A DNA stretch of 64,000 bases. It comes from Aphis gossypii. Taxonomy: Eukaryota; Arthropoda; Insecta; Hemiptera; Aphididae. The position numbers were made by a program, and so were the translations under genes. The notes under the pieces are model-generated. The model was not told where the DNA came from. It was given only the letters and a program-made list of their open reading frames with translations, and searched no databases. Positions 1-12,268 of the stretch are shown here, one piece after another (position 1 is the stretch's first letter; every line of letters begins with the position of its first letter). Where the stretch lies: contig NC_065533.1 of assembly GCF_020184175.1 (NCBI RefSeq), positions 17,134,695 through 17,198,694 on the forward strand, given 5' to 3'.

Positions 1-3000
1 TCAGTTATTAATATAATTCAAAAGAATTATCTATGTTATTATCACAAAAGGTATTAAAATACTTTTAAGAATTTAACTCAAATCTTTTATTTAGTGCTCC
101 TGTAGGGAAACTGTTTTCAACAGGTTCTAATTTATATGGACTTAAAAAATACATAGAATGACTCACTCTTTATACAATTTCAAGTAGGTATTTAAATAAA
201 ATAAAATTGGTGAATAAAATGTATATTTTTATATGTAAATTCTTATTCCTAATAATAATATTATATATTATTCATATTTTAGAATACAGATATTACTTTT
301 AGAAATACTAGTATGTTACAAATTACAATTGTTGCTTAGAATTCAATTATTGACATAATATATTAATTTTAAATAAATGAAATGTATTTATTTAATTTAT
401 TTATTCTTATTTTATATTATATATTATACTTAAAAGTTGAAAATGCCTACAGGAAATTTAAAAATAGTATAGCTAAAAAACAAAATTAAATTTATATTAT
501 TATACATTAGTTTTTATGTTAAGTTTCATATTTTAAGTTGTAATTCAATAGTCGTTGTTCTTTACTTAACATAATAAATGAAAACTATTATTGGAAAGCT
601 ACAATAATTTTTTTTAATAACTTGATTAAAAAATAACGACAGTTGGAACACATTTTTATTTTATGAAATGTTCTATATTTTGAAGTTAGGTTAAGCTATT
701 TAAAAAGACTCTATTTTTAACAATTTCTTGGAGTTATTTCGACAACAACATAGTTTCAATTTGAAATTAATTTACAACACTACGTTAAAATATCTTAAAA
801 TAGTATAGTACTGTATTTGTCTGAATAATGTACCAATTTCAAGTGTAATTTTAATTATATTTAATTATAGTAAATTAAACACTTATTAAATTCCAAGTCG
901 TTATTAAACTATGTTTTGACTGTATTTGGATCTAAAACAATTAACTACCTATTAATTTATTAAATATAACTGTACAAGACAGTGGTTCCTATCATTTTTT
1001 TTGTTCAGATATACCCAAACATAAAAAAAAAAAATAATGATTCGTGTTTCCCACAAACAAATACAACTACATTTTTTATTAGTACCATTGATGTTGTCAG
1101 AATACTTAATACTTATCAGGTTTGTGAATACACTCATAAATACTTTTAAGATTTAGGAAAAATTTTTTATATAATTTGAAAAAAAACCTATGTGTACAGC
1201 TATTATTTAAAAATTAGTAAATTAGTAATTCGTTGACAATTATGTAAAATAAAATATTTTCACTACCATTCAATTTGTATTAATTTTTTTTTCTATTTTT
1301 TGCGATCCCGTTGTTGAATACAAAGTATAGTACTATAGTCACTATAATGATCTTCAACCTTTTTGAACTTGTAACCCACTTTTTAGGCCTACTTTTTTCG
1401 CGACCCCCGTAAGCTTTGTAATTATTTTTTTACCTTTTATAAATTTATAAATTTAATTTTTATTTTAAAAAGAAGACTTATCGCGATCCAATTTTAAAGC
1501 TTACGCGACCCACCGTTTGAAGACACTATAGTATAGTGTATACAATATTATTATTTACTTCACGGTCCCGCGCTTGTTAAGTGCTTGCGACTCCCGAAAA
1601 AAGCAGCGCCTTATAGTTTTGGAACTGCTGGTTTAAGATGTAACAATAATAATACGAGTATATAGGTACACGATAAAAATTAAATAATAAAAAATATTAA
1701 AATTTAAGTTTTCATAATATGTTAACATTAAAAAAAAAAATTAATTCAGAATTTATATAATATAAAAAATTGTATATATTTAAATAATTTGTAATTTTTT
1801 TTTATTTTGAAATCTACTAGTATGATTTTATTTTATTTTTAAAATTACTATAATTATTAAACTCATAATGTACACAACTTTAACTATAAAATTAACAATA
1901 ACTTACTCACTATAGCGACAATGCAATATATTATAATATAGTATCCGTCACGGAAAACTGGCGAATAATTATTAAATAATGAATGGGTTATACCTACCGA
2001 TATTATTTGTTTCTAGGTCATCGGGTATCAGTAAACAGCGTTGAAGATGCGTTTCGTCTTGATTTTGTTCTCCAAATGGAAAATTTTAATGGACAATAAG
2101 ATTATTTATGTTGACAATATCGTAATTAAAAAAAAAGCACTAAAACGAGCAATATAATACGTGCCTAAGTGTATTTGTATGTAATGTAAATTTTACGCGA
2201 ATACTACGCAGTTATAACTAAGTATGAATCAAACACCAGATGGTAGTGTTACGCAGTGAACGTGATCAATGAATGGTAGCGACCCGAACACTGCCAACGA
2301 CTATATAATAATGATTTTATGACTGTGTCAACTTATTTCCATAACAGGTGATAACGAATAACACCCACTATTGATCGGATGCTTCGAGTGTACCAACGCG
2401 CAGTGCCGGTACGGAGGAAAGAAGGGAACGACAGAAGGGACGAAAGACAAACTTACCCCTCCAAAAACTTTCAACGAATTCAATCAGAACAACACCATCC
2501 GATATTTATGAAAGTCCGTGAGAGACCGTAAAAATAATGCGGGATAATTATTTCTGTGACGTACGCAATAGACCACAATTGAATTATTATAAAGTCACCA
2601 TACGTTATCATACAGACTATATATACACTACTATATATATACTAATAATACATCAAAATATTAAATAATTTATTACTTTTAGGTTTTCGACTTTTAAGTA
2701 TTTAGTATTAATTATTCACATTGTTCACAACACAATACACATTAATTTGGCTTATACTAAAGTAAAATAAACGAAATATGAAATTATAAGACAGGTAATA
2801 ACTAATAGCTATTATAGTTATAACATCCAAAACCACCACCTAACTATGCCACTAGCATAATTTAAGTTGTTTGAGTTAGTTAATATTTACGACGTTTATA
2901 CGCAGTAGTAAATACACATTAATTCGATGCTCATTGAGTTAGTCTGAGAGTTGAGTGCATATAAATGCATTTTTAATTCGCATTAAACTAATGCGCATTT

Positions 3001-3357
3001 ATTTATTTTTTAATTCGATTCGTCAAATCAAATTTACTCTTACTCCGGGATTAAGAAATGCATTTAAACGCTTTAATGCGAATTAATATTTTAGCAGAAA
3101 ATTTAAAATATCAAATTATAAAATAATATAGGTGGTAAGGTACCGATCAATTATTTTGATCATGGAATTCAAAGTATAAAGCATGGAATAAAAAAGATTC
3201 GCATTCAATTTTATTCAACATCATATACTTAATATTTTAGGTGCAAATAAACCCGCTTCATAATGCGCATTAACTACTGCATATAACCATAGTAATTAGG
3301 ATCTACTTACTTTAATTAATTTTATTTCTTAATAATTAACATAATGATTAAGATACT
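1..3357. other. AT-rich intergenic DNA
   Basis: No coding exon can be supported here. The sequence is A/T-rich with many homopolymer runs. A worn repeat with weakly inverted ends lies around 1345-1535: text like TCTTCAACCTTTTTGAAC on the left, and a reverse-complement-like CCGTTTGAAGA on the right. It may be an old MITE. A second candidate at 2902-3280 is listed separately. Confidence 0.6.
2902..3280. mobile_element. Candidate MITE with GCAGTAGT ends
   Basis: The left end GCAGTAGTAAAT and the right end ATTAACTACTGC are near-perfect inverted copies 379 bp apart. The interior is rich in repeated AATGCG/CGCATT words. I could not find a clear target-site duplication, so the exact borders and the superfamily are uncertain. 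Confidence 0.4.
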
Positions 3358-3365
3358 ATCTATAC

Positions 3366-3674
3366 CAGTGGTTCTTAAACTTTTTCGAATGACGGAACAT
3401 TTAAAATTTTATGAGGTTTTCGCGGAACACAGCCGTAGTTCAGTAATTATATTAATTTTTTAATTGTTTAATATATTAAACAATAAATATATAGCATAAA
3501 ACAGTTTGCAAATATGTTAGTAAAACGTCTAACTTTTATCATTGTGTTTTGTTTTAAAAGTCAAAATTTTAAGAGAATGAAACTAGAAATACTAAATAAA
3601 AATTTTTTCACTGATTTTAAAATTATATCAGAACACTTATATTAAGTCCGCGAAACACCGGTTAAGAACCACTA
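3366..3674. mobile_element. hAT-type MITE with perfect 8-bp TSD
   Basis: The element starts CAGTGGTTCTTAA and ends with the inverted TTAAGAACCACTA. It is flanked on both sides by the identical octamer ATCTATAC (3358-3365 and 3675-3682). CAGTGG-like termini with 8-bp duplications are the hallmark of hAT elements. At 309 bp it has no coding capacity, so it is a non-autonomous copy. Confidence 0.88.
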
Positions 3675-4514
3675 ATCTATACTCTGCTCAAAATATGAAA
3701 CGTGGTCGACTACTGCGCAAGGGTGTGGTCACTATATACAGTCGGCTAACAGATGATTGACTCAGTAAGGAAAGACAAACGAGTGTTGTCTGACCGCCGC
3801 TAACTACAGTTCTTACTTTGAACAGAGTATATATGCTAGACCCACTCCCCCCTCCCCACAAAACTGGTAAAAGGACACCTATAACTAATGAAATGAAAAG
3901 CTCAAACCTAACCTTTGGACATTTTGTTAGGTTACCAGAGTTTCTATGATTTGAATACGAACACGTGAGTCATGGAGTCGATATACGAAATCGGACATTT
4001 TGACGTGGCCGTTTTGGCGTGGTCGTTTTGGCGTGGCCGTTTTGGCATGAAGCCATTTTGATGTGAAGCCGTTTTGGCGCAAATATCTCAGGTTATTATA
4101 TTAATTAATTTATCATTATAAGTATATTTTTATTTTTATTTTTTAATAGTATTTATTGTATACGTATTGTTGGAATTTAATGATAAATTTATATTACAAT
4201 GCTGTAATTGTGCGCTATGGATTTTTAACTAAATTTAAAATTAACCAGTTGACCAGCCAAAATGTATACTATCAATGAGATCGATTATCTACGTTTTGAA
4301 TAATTTGTACATGTCGTTTCTTGTCTGCCGTGCGATAAGTTTATTATTTTTTGTTCTTTAATATTCCTAACTAGATACAGCATAAATATTTCACACAAAT
4401 AGTGAGTTTGTACATACATTTAAATCTTTTATACAAGTAGTGAATTGTATTGAATTATTTAATTAATTAATATTTATTTATAATTTCGAAATTAATTGAA
4501 TTCACGAAAGAACG

Positions 4515-4833
4515 AGATGTTTAGTGAACAACGATTATATGTATTTATTTGATGCATTAAGTAGTGATGGAAAACTTCGTTTTTGGCGTTGCCGGAATAA
4601 AAATGAATGCAAAACTCGAGTACGCATAACAGTAGACATATTGAAATAATAAAATCAATAAATGAAAATACTCATGATTCTGAGGCACCAAAAATCGAAG
4701 GAATTATAGGAGTTAACCTAGCAGTTAACCGTATAAAACGACATGCAGCTGAAACCACGGAATCCACATCAAATGTCATAAATGAATGTCTGGCCGGATT
4801 ATCAAAAGCAGCTAAAGTAGGTATAATTATAAT
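4515..4833 (+). pseudogene. MULE N-terminal FLYWCH zinc-finger fragment
   Basis: Reading 4525-4640 gives a peptide with FDALSSDGKLRFWRC followed by NECKTRVR, the aromatic/Cys part of a FLYWCH finger. A single-frame slip around 4607-4640 moves the continuation into another frame. There IIKSINENTHDSEAPKIE supplies the final His of the finger, followed by a helical linker (RIKRHAAETTESTSN) typical of insect MULE proteins. FLYWCH fingers are known as DNA-binding modules at the start of many animal MULE transposases. The reading frame ends just before the nested insertion at 4860. It is therefore a disabled remnant; the FLYWCH assignment comes from my reading of the motif. Confidence 0.7.
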
Positions 4834-4859
4834 ATAGTACCTAATATATATATTATAAA

Positions 4860-6240
4860 CAGTGGTGTATTGGGGGGGGGGGGGGGTATAAGGAGTATAC
4901 GGCGTATACTGTCTAAAAAAAGGAGATACGCGGGTATGCGGCCGTATAGCCCGGTATACCTATTAGAATTTTCGGGGATGAAAATAAAATGTTCTGTATA
5001 TTTGTAATTTTCACTTCTCAGATAGTGTATTATTTTACTATATTTTAGTTAATAATATTATAAATTATAATATTATTAGCTGATTATCAAAACACATTTT
5101 GAGAACCAATTACCAATATTAGATAGTAGACACCGATATAAATCGTTATTATGTCTATTTTTGACTATTTTTGACTTGTAAATGTATAATATTAATAATT
5201 ATTATTTATTATGTATAATTATGTATACATGTATAATACATGTATAATAATTGTGTGTGGCTATGTGGATAAAATATTCTACGTACTTCAATTCTGAATC
5301 GTTTGTATATTTTGTAACATGTTTGTAACAATGTTTATTAAAATTATTTAGAAAAACTATCGTCTATATAATTATTAGAAACAGCAATCACCAATCAGTT
5401 ACCAATAAGGCTTGGGCTGTACACGGCGTTTTCCGTCGAATTGAAAATGTGTTGGTTTATATCGGAGTAGCTATACATGATGGACGTTATACGCCGCGTT
5501 TTAATCCGCGGCGGAAAACGCCGCTCGGCTTGCGTTTGGCGAACTAACGCCGAAGTAATAAAAACTCGGCGTGTTACGTTCGTCGTGTATAGCTACTCCG
5601 ATATAAACCAACGCATTTTCAATTCGACGGAAATGCCATGTATAGCCTCAGCCTAAGTTTACTGGCAGTCAGTAACACTGTTTTAATTTACTATACCAAC
5701 TAATTGTTTTTAGTTCTTCGTTGGTCAAAGTGATAAAACTGTACGAGAGCTACAACTGAGTATGAGCACTATTCACGAATCTTGTGAAATTTATATTTTA
5801 AATTAAAATAGACAAATTTGTCATAAGTAAATCAAACATTCAATTAGTTTGCCTACTTTGTAGTTTCTATAGTTAATTTTGTGATATGTGAGTAACAAAA
5901 TACAATTCTCAATATTTGGGATAAAATGCCTACTCAATATTTTTAGTGCATATTTTGACTATTTTGGTTTTAAAGACCATAATATATTTAATTTAAAAAG
6001 TATATTTAAAATAAAAAGGCATTTTGTGGTTTAATGTGTTTATGTTTTTCATTGAGTTAGTTGTTGAAAAATACTTATATATTAATTGTAATCTGATGAT
6101 TAAATAATTTAGTTGTTATTTTATTCGAGCGAAGCGAGAAAAATTTTTTTTGATTTAATTTTAGTTATAATATCATTGACTTAGAACTTAGAAGATATAG
6201 AAAGCGTATACCCATGAATATTTTTAGCAATACACCACTG
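4860..6240. mobile_element. Non-autonomous hAT-type element nested in the MULE
   Basis: It begins CAGTGGTGTATTG, directly followed by a 14-16 G run, and ends with the exact inverted CAATACACCACTG. Flanks are ATTATAAA (4852-4859) and ATTATAAT (6241-6248), an 8-bp duplication with one mismatch. No transposase is visible in its 1381 bp. It carries its own inserted MITE (5409-5653). Confidence 0.85.
5409..5653. mobile_element. PIF/Harbinger-type foldback MITE, third nesting level
   Basis: The two arms are long inverted copies: the left contains GTCGAATTGAAAATG and TATATCGGAGTAGCTATACA, and the right contains their reverse complements. The ends are GGCTTGGGCTG and its inverted partner CAGCCTCAGCC-like. 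Both sides are flanked by TAA (5406-5408 and 5654-5656), the 3-bp TWA duplication of PIF/Harbinger elements. It sits inside the hAT-type element at 4860-6240, which is itself inside the MULE. Confidence 0.8.
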
Positions 6241-6427
6241 ATTATAATTATCAATATTAATATTTATTATATTATTATCGAATACGGTAGCTCAGGTTGT
6301 AATTTAAATTAAATTAAATAAGTCGTAATTATTAATATTATTTTTACTTTATTTCGTTTTATTTCGCCTATTACCGAAAACCGCGGGTCGGACCTTTCTT
6401 ATCTCACATAACATTTTATACACATAA

Positions 6428-7120
6428 CAGTGGCGGTTTTGAGGGTGGAGCAAGTGAGGCAGTGCCTCACTTAAAATGTAGTAGTAAAAAATACTCTAAA
6501 ACTATAATTCTTAGCTCACCGATAGCACACATTTCGCTAACAATTTTAACGTATTTATAGTTTTATTTGAAAAAAATTCTTCTTTACGAAGTTTAATAAT
6601 ATGAATTATCATTTATTTAACTTTTGTATAATATTATTCCGCGTTTATTACCAAAAATAGTGATAAACCGATAAGAAATGTGAGAAATAATTATTACGTA
6701 AACAAACCCTCATATTTTAGCCGGCGGCAATATTTCGATGACGTCAGAGAGGCACCGTTTAACGTCGCTTCTGAATTGTTACTTGTGTACATTAATTACA
6801 CACACACACGCGCGCGTAAGTACGCGAATGCATGCGACTATTAAATAAGTAAAATTGCGCAAGCGCAATGATCATCGTGAGGCTCATTTTTCATAGTCTC
6901 TGAGTACTAAAAATATATGATAGGTACCTATTATGGTCAGCCCGCAGCCGTAATGGCAGATTCATCAACAACACATATAGATATAGATAATCATAAACCA
7001 TTACTATTGTCACAGAGCCTAATGAAACCGATTTGAATATTAGTTTAATTTTTGTTATGAAGGGAAGGGGAGTAATGCAGAAGTCGCCTCACTAAAAAAA
7101 TACATCCAAAACCGCCACTG
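6428..7120. mobile_element. Second hAT-type element nested in the MULE, perfect TSD
   Basis: Termini are CAGTGGCGGTTTTG and its exact inverse CAAAACCGCCACTG. The octamer ACACATAA flanks both ends (6420-6427 and 7121-7128). Its 693 bp hold a short CA/CG microsatellite near 6800 and no usable ORF. The perfect duplication implies a fairly recent insertion compared with the surrounding decayed MULE. Confidence 0.9.
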
Positions 7121-7554
7121 ACACATAATCTTTATATTTCCTAATTATGTAGGTAAAAAGTACAAACTATCTTATGTACGCAACAATTATCTAGCAAAAT
7201 ATTTTACAATTCGCTATTTAAAGATACATCCCATATGACACATTAATACACATAATGACATAATGACACATAATGACACATCCCATAAGGAAATTAATTG
7301 TGATAGTTCAAGATTTATTGGTTATTTATTAGTACTATTTATAATTAACATCATAATATTATTATAGATTAAATTATTGTCCTTATTAATTATTAGGTAT
7401 GTTATAATTTTTTTATGGAGCAATTCAATCTAATTACGCATTAAAAAAACAAGTACTAAGAAAACGAAAGAATATATAAGCCGTACTTGAAGCACCGAAG
7501 AATCTTATAACTTTAGAAATACCTGAAGTGTAAAAAATGTTATTCACCTTCTGA

Positions 7555-8423
7555 AGGGCATGAAGAACAATTTTTATTAGCTGATAGTGGATGTGGGGCA
7601 GAAAGAATTTTAATTTTTGGAAGACGTTGATATTTGTATATTCTACGAAACTTTAAGACATGGTTAGGAGATAGGACTTTTAAAATTTCACCCTCACTTT
7701 TTACTCAAGTGTATGTCATACTTGCCAAATATTTAAATGGTGTACACCCTATTTTATATACATTACTGCCTAATAAATATACAAAAACGTATGAAAAACT
7801 TTTTCAAATGTTAATAAATCTATGTCCTGGGTTAAATCCTACATCAATTGCATTAGACTTTGAATTAGCTGTTATAAATGCAGTGAAAAAACATTTCCTA
7901 AATATTATTATTTATGGTTGTTTCTTTCATCTCACAAAAATTTTCAAAAAAAAAAAAAATTGGCGAATTACATCTTATATCAAAATATAATAACGATGCA
8001 GATTTTTCTATTCGTGTTAAAATGATAATTGCAATTGCATTTGTATAATTATATCGGAAGATTAAATCAAAATGGATGTGGACGGAGACCTTTAGATTTC
8101 CACTATCAATTTGGAATTTATACAAGCAAGTACTAAATGGTATACACAAAAAAAATAATCATGCTGAGGCTGCCAACCGTAGAATAAATGTTGAAATGGG
8201 AATGGTTCATCCTACATTATGGTCATTTATAACGTGCTTAAAAAAGATTCAAGCTGGAAGAGATACATATTTATTTCAATTTGAATCAGGAAAGAGTCCC
8301 CCCAAAAAGCTTAAAAAATATATTGACACAGACAAACGTCTATTAAAAATAGTTCAAGAAGCAGATACACGAGACATTTTAACATATTTAAGAAGTGTGG
8401 TACATAATATTTCTTTAAAATAA
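7555..8423 (+). pseudogene. MULE transposase remnant
   Basis: Fragments in several frames together give the MULE transposase core. ADSGCGAERILIFGR is followed by a TGA, then WLGDRTFKISPSLFTQVY (the family's DGTF motif, here DRTF with the Asp kept), HPILYTLLPNKYTKTYEKLF, TSIALDFELAV (second Asp) and YGCFFHL. After a frame change near 7960 come KKNNHAEAANRRINVEMG and HPTLWSFI, which match the conserved NNxxE and HPTIW region. In the family these residues form the DDE active site and Cys/His motifs. At least one stop and two frame changes make it non-functional. The domain call is firm from motif order; the exact ends are not. Confidence 0.82.
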
Positions 8424-8629
8424 TAATGTATTTTTAAGAAGTTTTTTAACAAGATTATCAGTTATCAATTGTCAATTGTATTTTTAAATTTTTTTAAATT
8501 GAATAAATAATTATAAATTATTTTATTTTATTTATTTTAATTTTATACTATATATAACCTGAGACATTTACGCCAAAACGGCTTCACGTCAAAATGGCTT
8601 CATGCCAAAACGTCCACACCAAAATGTCC

Positions 8630-9062
8630 TAGATCCTTTTACACCTATGGATCAACACAATATGTAATCTTACAAATCCAGTAAACTTAACATACCGTAA
8701 GACATACTCCTTTCATTTTGAGCCTGAATGTTAAAACATTTAAAAATTCAATACGAAGAGAAGGTTACTTCACTCAGACGCTGTACCAAAGATTTTTGAA
8801 AAAAAATATCTCCAATCAGAATTTTTGGAAGGTATTACACATTTTTGTTCCTCTAATTATTGATGTTAAGTGCGATAAATTAAGTTCTTATCCCAATCCC
8901 ATGGATATAGTCAATAATATTCACGGCAATTAGTATAATATAGTAATAACTCTCTAATTTATTGTTATTTTAATTATATACTTTTTTAAATGTATGTACG
9001 ATTATATGGTTTCATGTGAGCAATAAATATAAAGTATCATTTTATAATTTCATTAGTTCATT
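8630..9062. other. Spacer without a supportable gene
   Basis: This is AT-rich sequence between the MULE and the foldback element. A 71-codon frame at 8718-8933 has no recognisable domain and no splice or codon support. Its end holds GTTCATT (9056-9062), which is repeated at 10048-10054 on the far side of the foldback element. Confidence 0.5.
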
Positions 9063-9063
9063 G

Positions 9064-10047
9064 CATGAACATTAGAGTAAGGACACCGATCATAACCGAC
9101 CATACCGAAAAAACTTGGTCCAGAATTTGTAGCTTCCACCAGAGCGCGCTACAGAGCAGTAGTCATACTGTTGTAACATGAGAAGCATAGGAAATTACGT
9201 GATATTTTGTTATTTTATCTTAAACTATTCAATTTGTAAATAAATATTATAAAATATAGTTTAAAGAGCAGATTTGTTTTAATAAAAACAATACAAATTT
9301 ACATAAAAAGGTTTTTAATATATTAATTATTTGAAATAATAATAGTGTATCTATAGGACTAGGTACTAAAATTTATTTGTTCATAATATATTATGATTTT
9401 ATTATAATATAATGTATTATTTAATTTAAGGTTTTTCTTATTTTTATATAACTTGGTTACAAATTTACAATGATTTATAATGTTATAATAGTTGATCATT
9501 TATAATTACTAGAGAAGAAAATTAAGTTCAAACAATCAAACAATAGCATGAAAAAAATAATACTATCATAACTACATTTATTTTTCAAAACCAAAAGCTG
9601 TTTTTATAGGTTTATTAGGAAAATTTAGGTTCATATTCTAATTCTTTTACTTTACACATTTTAACACAAGTTTAAATATAAATGACCAAGTTATATAAAA
9701 ATAAGAAAAATCTTAAATAAAATAATACACTATATAATAGGAACAAATAAATTTTAGTACCTAGTCCTAGATACACTATTATTATTTCAAATAATTAATA
9801 TATATTAAAGACCTTTTTATGTAAATTTGTATTGTTTTTATTAAAACAAATCTGCTCTTTAAATTATATTTTATAATATTTATTCACAAGTTGAATAGTT
9901 TAGGATAAAATAACAAAATATCATGTTATTTCCTCTTTCTAATGTTACAACAGTATGACTAGTGCTCTGCAGCGCGCTCTGGCGAATGCTACATATCAAG
10001 GCCCACTTTTATTTGTATAGATCGGTGTCCTTACTCTAATGTTCATG
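9064..10047. mobile_element. Foldback element, about 0.98 kb, arms nearly meeting
   Basis: The start CATGAACATTAGAGTAAGG is exactly inverted at the end. Matching arms continue inward: ACAACAGTATGACTA on one side against TAGTCATACTGTTGT on the other, and further in TAGGACTAGGTACTAAAATT against its inverse near 9750. The arms therefore cover almost the whole element. Direct GTTCATT copies flank it at 9056-9062 and 10048-10054, consistent with a 7-8 bp target duplication. No ORF is present. The superfamily is unclear. Confidence 0.85.
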
Positions 10048-10064
10048 GTTCATTACTACAAATA

Positions 10065-10230
10065 CTCGTCACGGAATAAGAACGCACCTCGTCATGCAGG
10101 TGGCGGACCGGTTCCCCACCGCATCCTGTCATAGTTAGCCGACCATATGTATATACCTACATTAGCCACGACCTGCGCGCGGTGAACCTGTTTTGGTCCA
10201 TCACCCGGTACGTTCTTATTGCTAGGCGAG
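10065..10230. mobile_element. Tc1/mariner-type MITE
   Basis: The left end CTCGTCACGGAATAAGAACG and right end CGTTCTTATTGCTAGGCGAG are inverted copies with a few differences. Both are bordered by TA (10063-10064 and 10231-10232), the mariner target duplication. It is 166 bp and GC-richer than its surroundings, and lies only about 10 bp from the foldback element's right flank. Confidence 0.75.
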
Positions 10231-10743
10231 TATAGAGTATTTTGAGCCAACTTGTTACAAGTCCACTGAAGAGAGGCAGATACTTTACAAAAACGTCGAA
10301 CCTACAATTTTAGAAAAAGGCCTTATTACAAAAAAAAATTGCCTACAAGAATTGTTAAAGGTATTATTCTTGCAAAATTTATGTCATATCAGCTTGCTGT
10401 TGCACTATACAAGATATTTTTCTGTTTTAGGAAAATCTGTTACAAAACTCACTAAAAAGTCATATTGTATGCTACTGTTGGAACTTGTTCAGATTTAAAC
10501 TACATTGGGGAACAAAATAAAATTATTTACAACTGATAGATGAATCATTTTAAACAATCAAATTGTATATAATCTAATAAATACTAAAAAAAATAATTAA
10601 TAATTTTATAACACTGCTATAAGCAATCAATATCATATAATACAAGACATAATATGCTTCAATTTAATTATCGAGAAAAAAGTTATTTGTTTAAGTTAAA
10701 ATCATTCTTTTTCTTTTTTAAATGCAAATGTTTTTTCTTGTTT
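10231..10743 (+). other. Unassigned segment with short open stretches
   Basis: Several frames stay open for 30-60 codons between about 10290 and 10530, and splice-like TTTTAG sites occur at 10313 and 10430. The frames disagree and none gives a recognisable domain. It could be a decayed gene or transposon piece cut off from the exon-like segment at 12269 by the repeat at 10744-12086. I cannot decide. Confidence 0.25.
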
Positions 10744-12086
10744 TAGATTCTGAACAGAGTGATGAATGTATTGATTTTACAATGATGTGTGTGTGTTTTT
10801 TTTTTTTGTGTCTGTCGACAAATTTGGAGCAGTAAAAATGCTTCGATTTTCGACTTAAGTCCCTTTTTGAAAAGGAAATTGAAACTAGTTGGTACTTTGA
10901 GGGGTCAAAAGTTAAAAATTTTCAATATTTTTTAAATGAATAGGGAAAACCCCTAAAAAAATGAGGGAAAACGGGATTTTTTACACAAAACCAGGTTTCG
11001 TCAAAATCGAATATTTTTTTTGCTATAACTCAAAAACTAATCGATGTAAATACTTGAAATTTTCGCCAAATGTTTATATTAGCGTTCTCCATACACAGTT
11101 AGACTTTTTTTGAACTATTTACCTATAGACAATTGAAATTTTCAATTTTTCTAAGTATTTTTTTTTAAATAACGATAAAAATTTTTTGGCTGACCAGAAA
11201 ATCTTGAAAATTTAATACAAGGTTTCTTATAAGTTGTTCCTAAAGTAATAAAAAAAAATCCGAAATCGTTAGTCACAATTTTTTTTTATAAGTGCCTAAA
11301 GTTCGAATTTATACGAAATATGTTAAAATTGCGAAAATTTGCAAGTAATTTTGTGGTTGGAAAATCGTAAAATTTTTTTCTTTTATAACTAAGTTTTGAA
11401 AATTTAGTACAAGGTTCTCCATAAATTTTTCTTCAAATATCTGTAAAAAAAAACTCTACCGGATTCAGACAAAAAATTTTTATGAATGTTTGAAATATAA
11501 ATTTTTACAAAACCGCGTTAAATAACGGTTTAGCCTCAAACGATTTTTGATATTTGTTGTTATTCAAATAGTATAAATCGTAAATACTTAAAAATTTTAC
11601 CAATTATTTAGATTGTCATTTTCTTTACGTGATTTGATTTTCAAAATATTTTGAGTTTTTTTGAGCTATTTATAGACAACTGAAATTTTCAATTTTTCTG
11701 AAAACATTTTTTTGAAGCGTTGATAAAATTTTTTTGGCCCTATCAAAATACTTGAAAATTGTATACAAAGTTCCTCGTATGTTATTCTTATAGTAATTAA
11801 AAAATTATAAGAATACATAGGCACAATTTTTATTAGCATTTAAAGTTCAAATTTTGACAAAAACTCGTCAAAATCATGAATATTTGCAAATTATTTTGTA
11901 GTTCAAAATTCATAAAATTATTTATATTTATATCTAACGTTAAATATTCTAGACTGACAAATCATCTCCGTTCAGAATCGTTTTTCGTATACAATGATAC
12001 CTATCATTGCATTCAAATTTAACCTACCCTAGTCCGAGGTCCACCCCACCCCCTAATGTACAACAGAGCGGTACCCACTTGCCGAC
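10744..12086. repeat. 1.3-kb dispersed family, copy A (DINE-1/Helentron-like layout)
   Basis: It begins TAGATTCTGAACAGAGTGATG and has an early T/TG-rich tract. Near 11970-11986 it carries the inverted CTCCGTTCAGAATC, then the hairpin CAATGATACCTATCATTG and a conserved tail that ends CCCACTTGCCGAC before a T run. The middle contains two or three diverged tandem units, each with GAACTATTTATAGACAA-like and ATACTTGAAATTTT-like words. It is non-coding. Copies B, C and D lie at 18545, 22796 and 32779 in the same orientation. Confidence 0.8.
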
Positions 12087-12268
12087 ATTTTTTTTTTTTT
12101 GTATATAATATTATGAGGAAAAGTATGAATTTATAATTATTAAATATGAAAACAAACAATAAATTGTTTTTACTGTTTATTTTATATAATATTTGTACTA
12201 AATGAATTTATATATATATAATATATATATATATTATATATTATATATTATATAATTTTTGTTTTAGG

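Larger units (their letters stand above)
3993..8629 (+). mobile_element. Decayed Mutator-like element (MULE) with nested insertions
   Basis: The two ends are inverted copies. The left end begins GGACATTTTGACGTGG and contains CGTTTTGGC units. The right end reads CGTCAAAATGGCTTCATGCC and finishes AAAATGTCC. The left end has an expanded array of the CGTTTTGGCGTGG unit that the right end lacks. Inside, in order, are a FLYWCH-type zinc finger and a MULE transposase, both broken by stops and frameshifts. Two hAT-type elements (4860-6240 and 6428-7120) were inserted later; without them the element is about 2.5 kb. No convincing 8-9 bp target duplication is visible, so the outermost bases are approximate. 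Confidence 0.85.

Noticed and set aside
7208..7290. Short direct repeats of CATAATGACACAT, CRISPR-like at first glance
   Set aside because: Units are short and adjacent without unique spacers, and the genome is eukaryotic. It is a small tandem duplication within the MULE remnant.
3993..8629. Search for a MULE target-site duplication
   Set aside because: The 8-9 bp on each side (left ACGAAATC, right TAGATCCT) do not match, so no duplication is claimed.
8718..8933. 71-codon plus-strand frame
   Set aside because: It has no domain, no splice context and AT-driven composition. It lies between two transposons.
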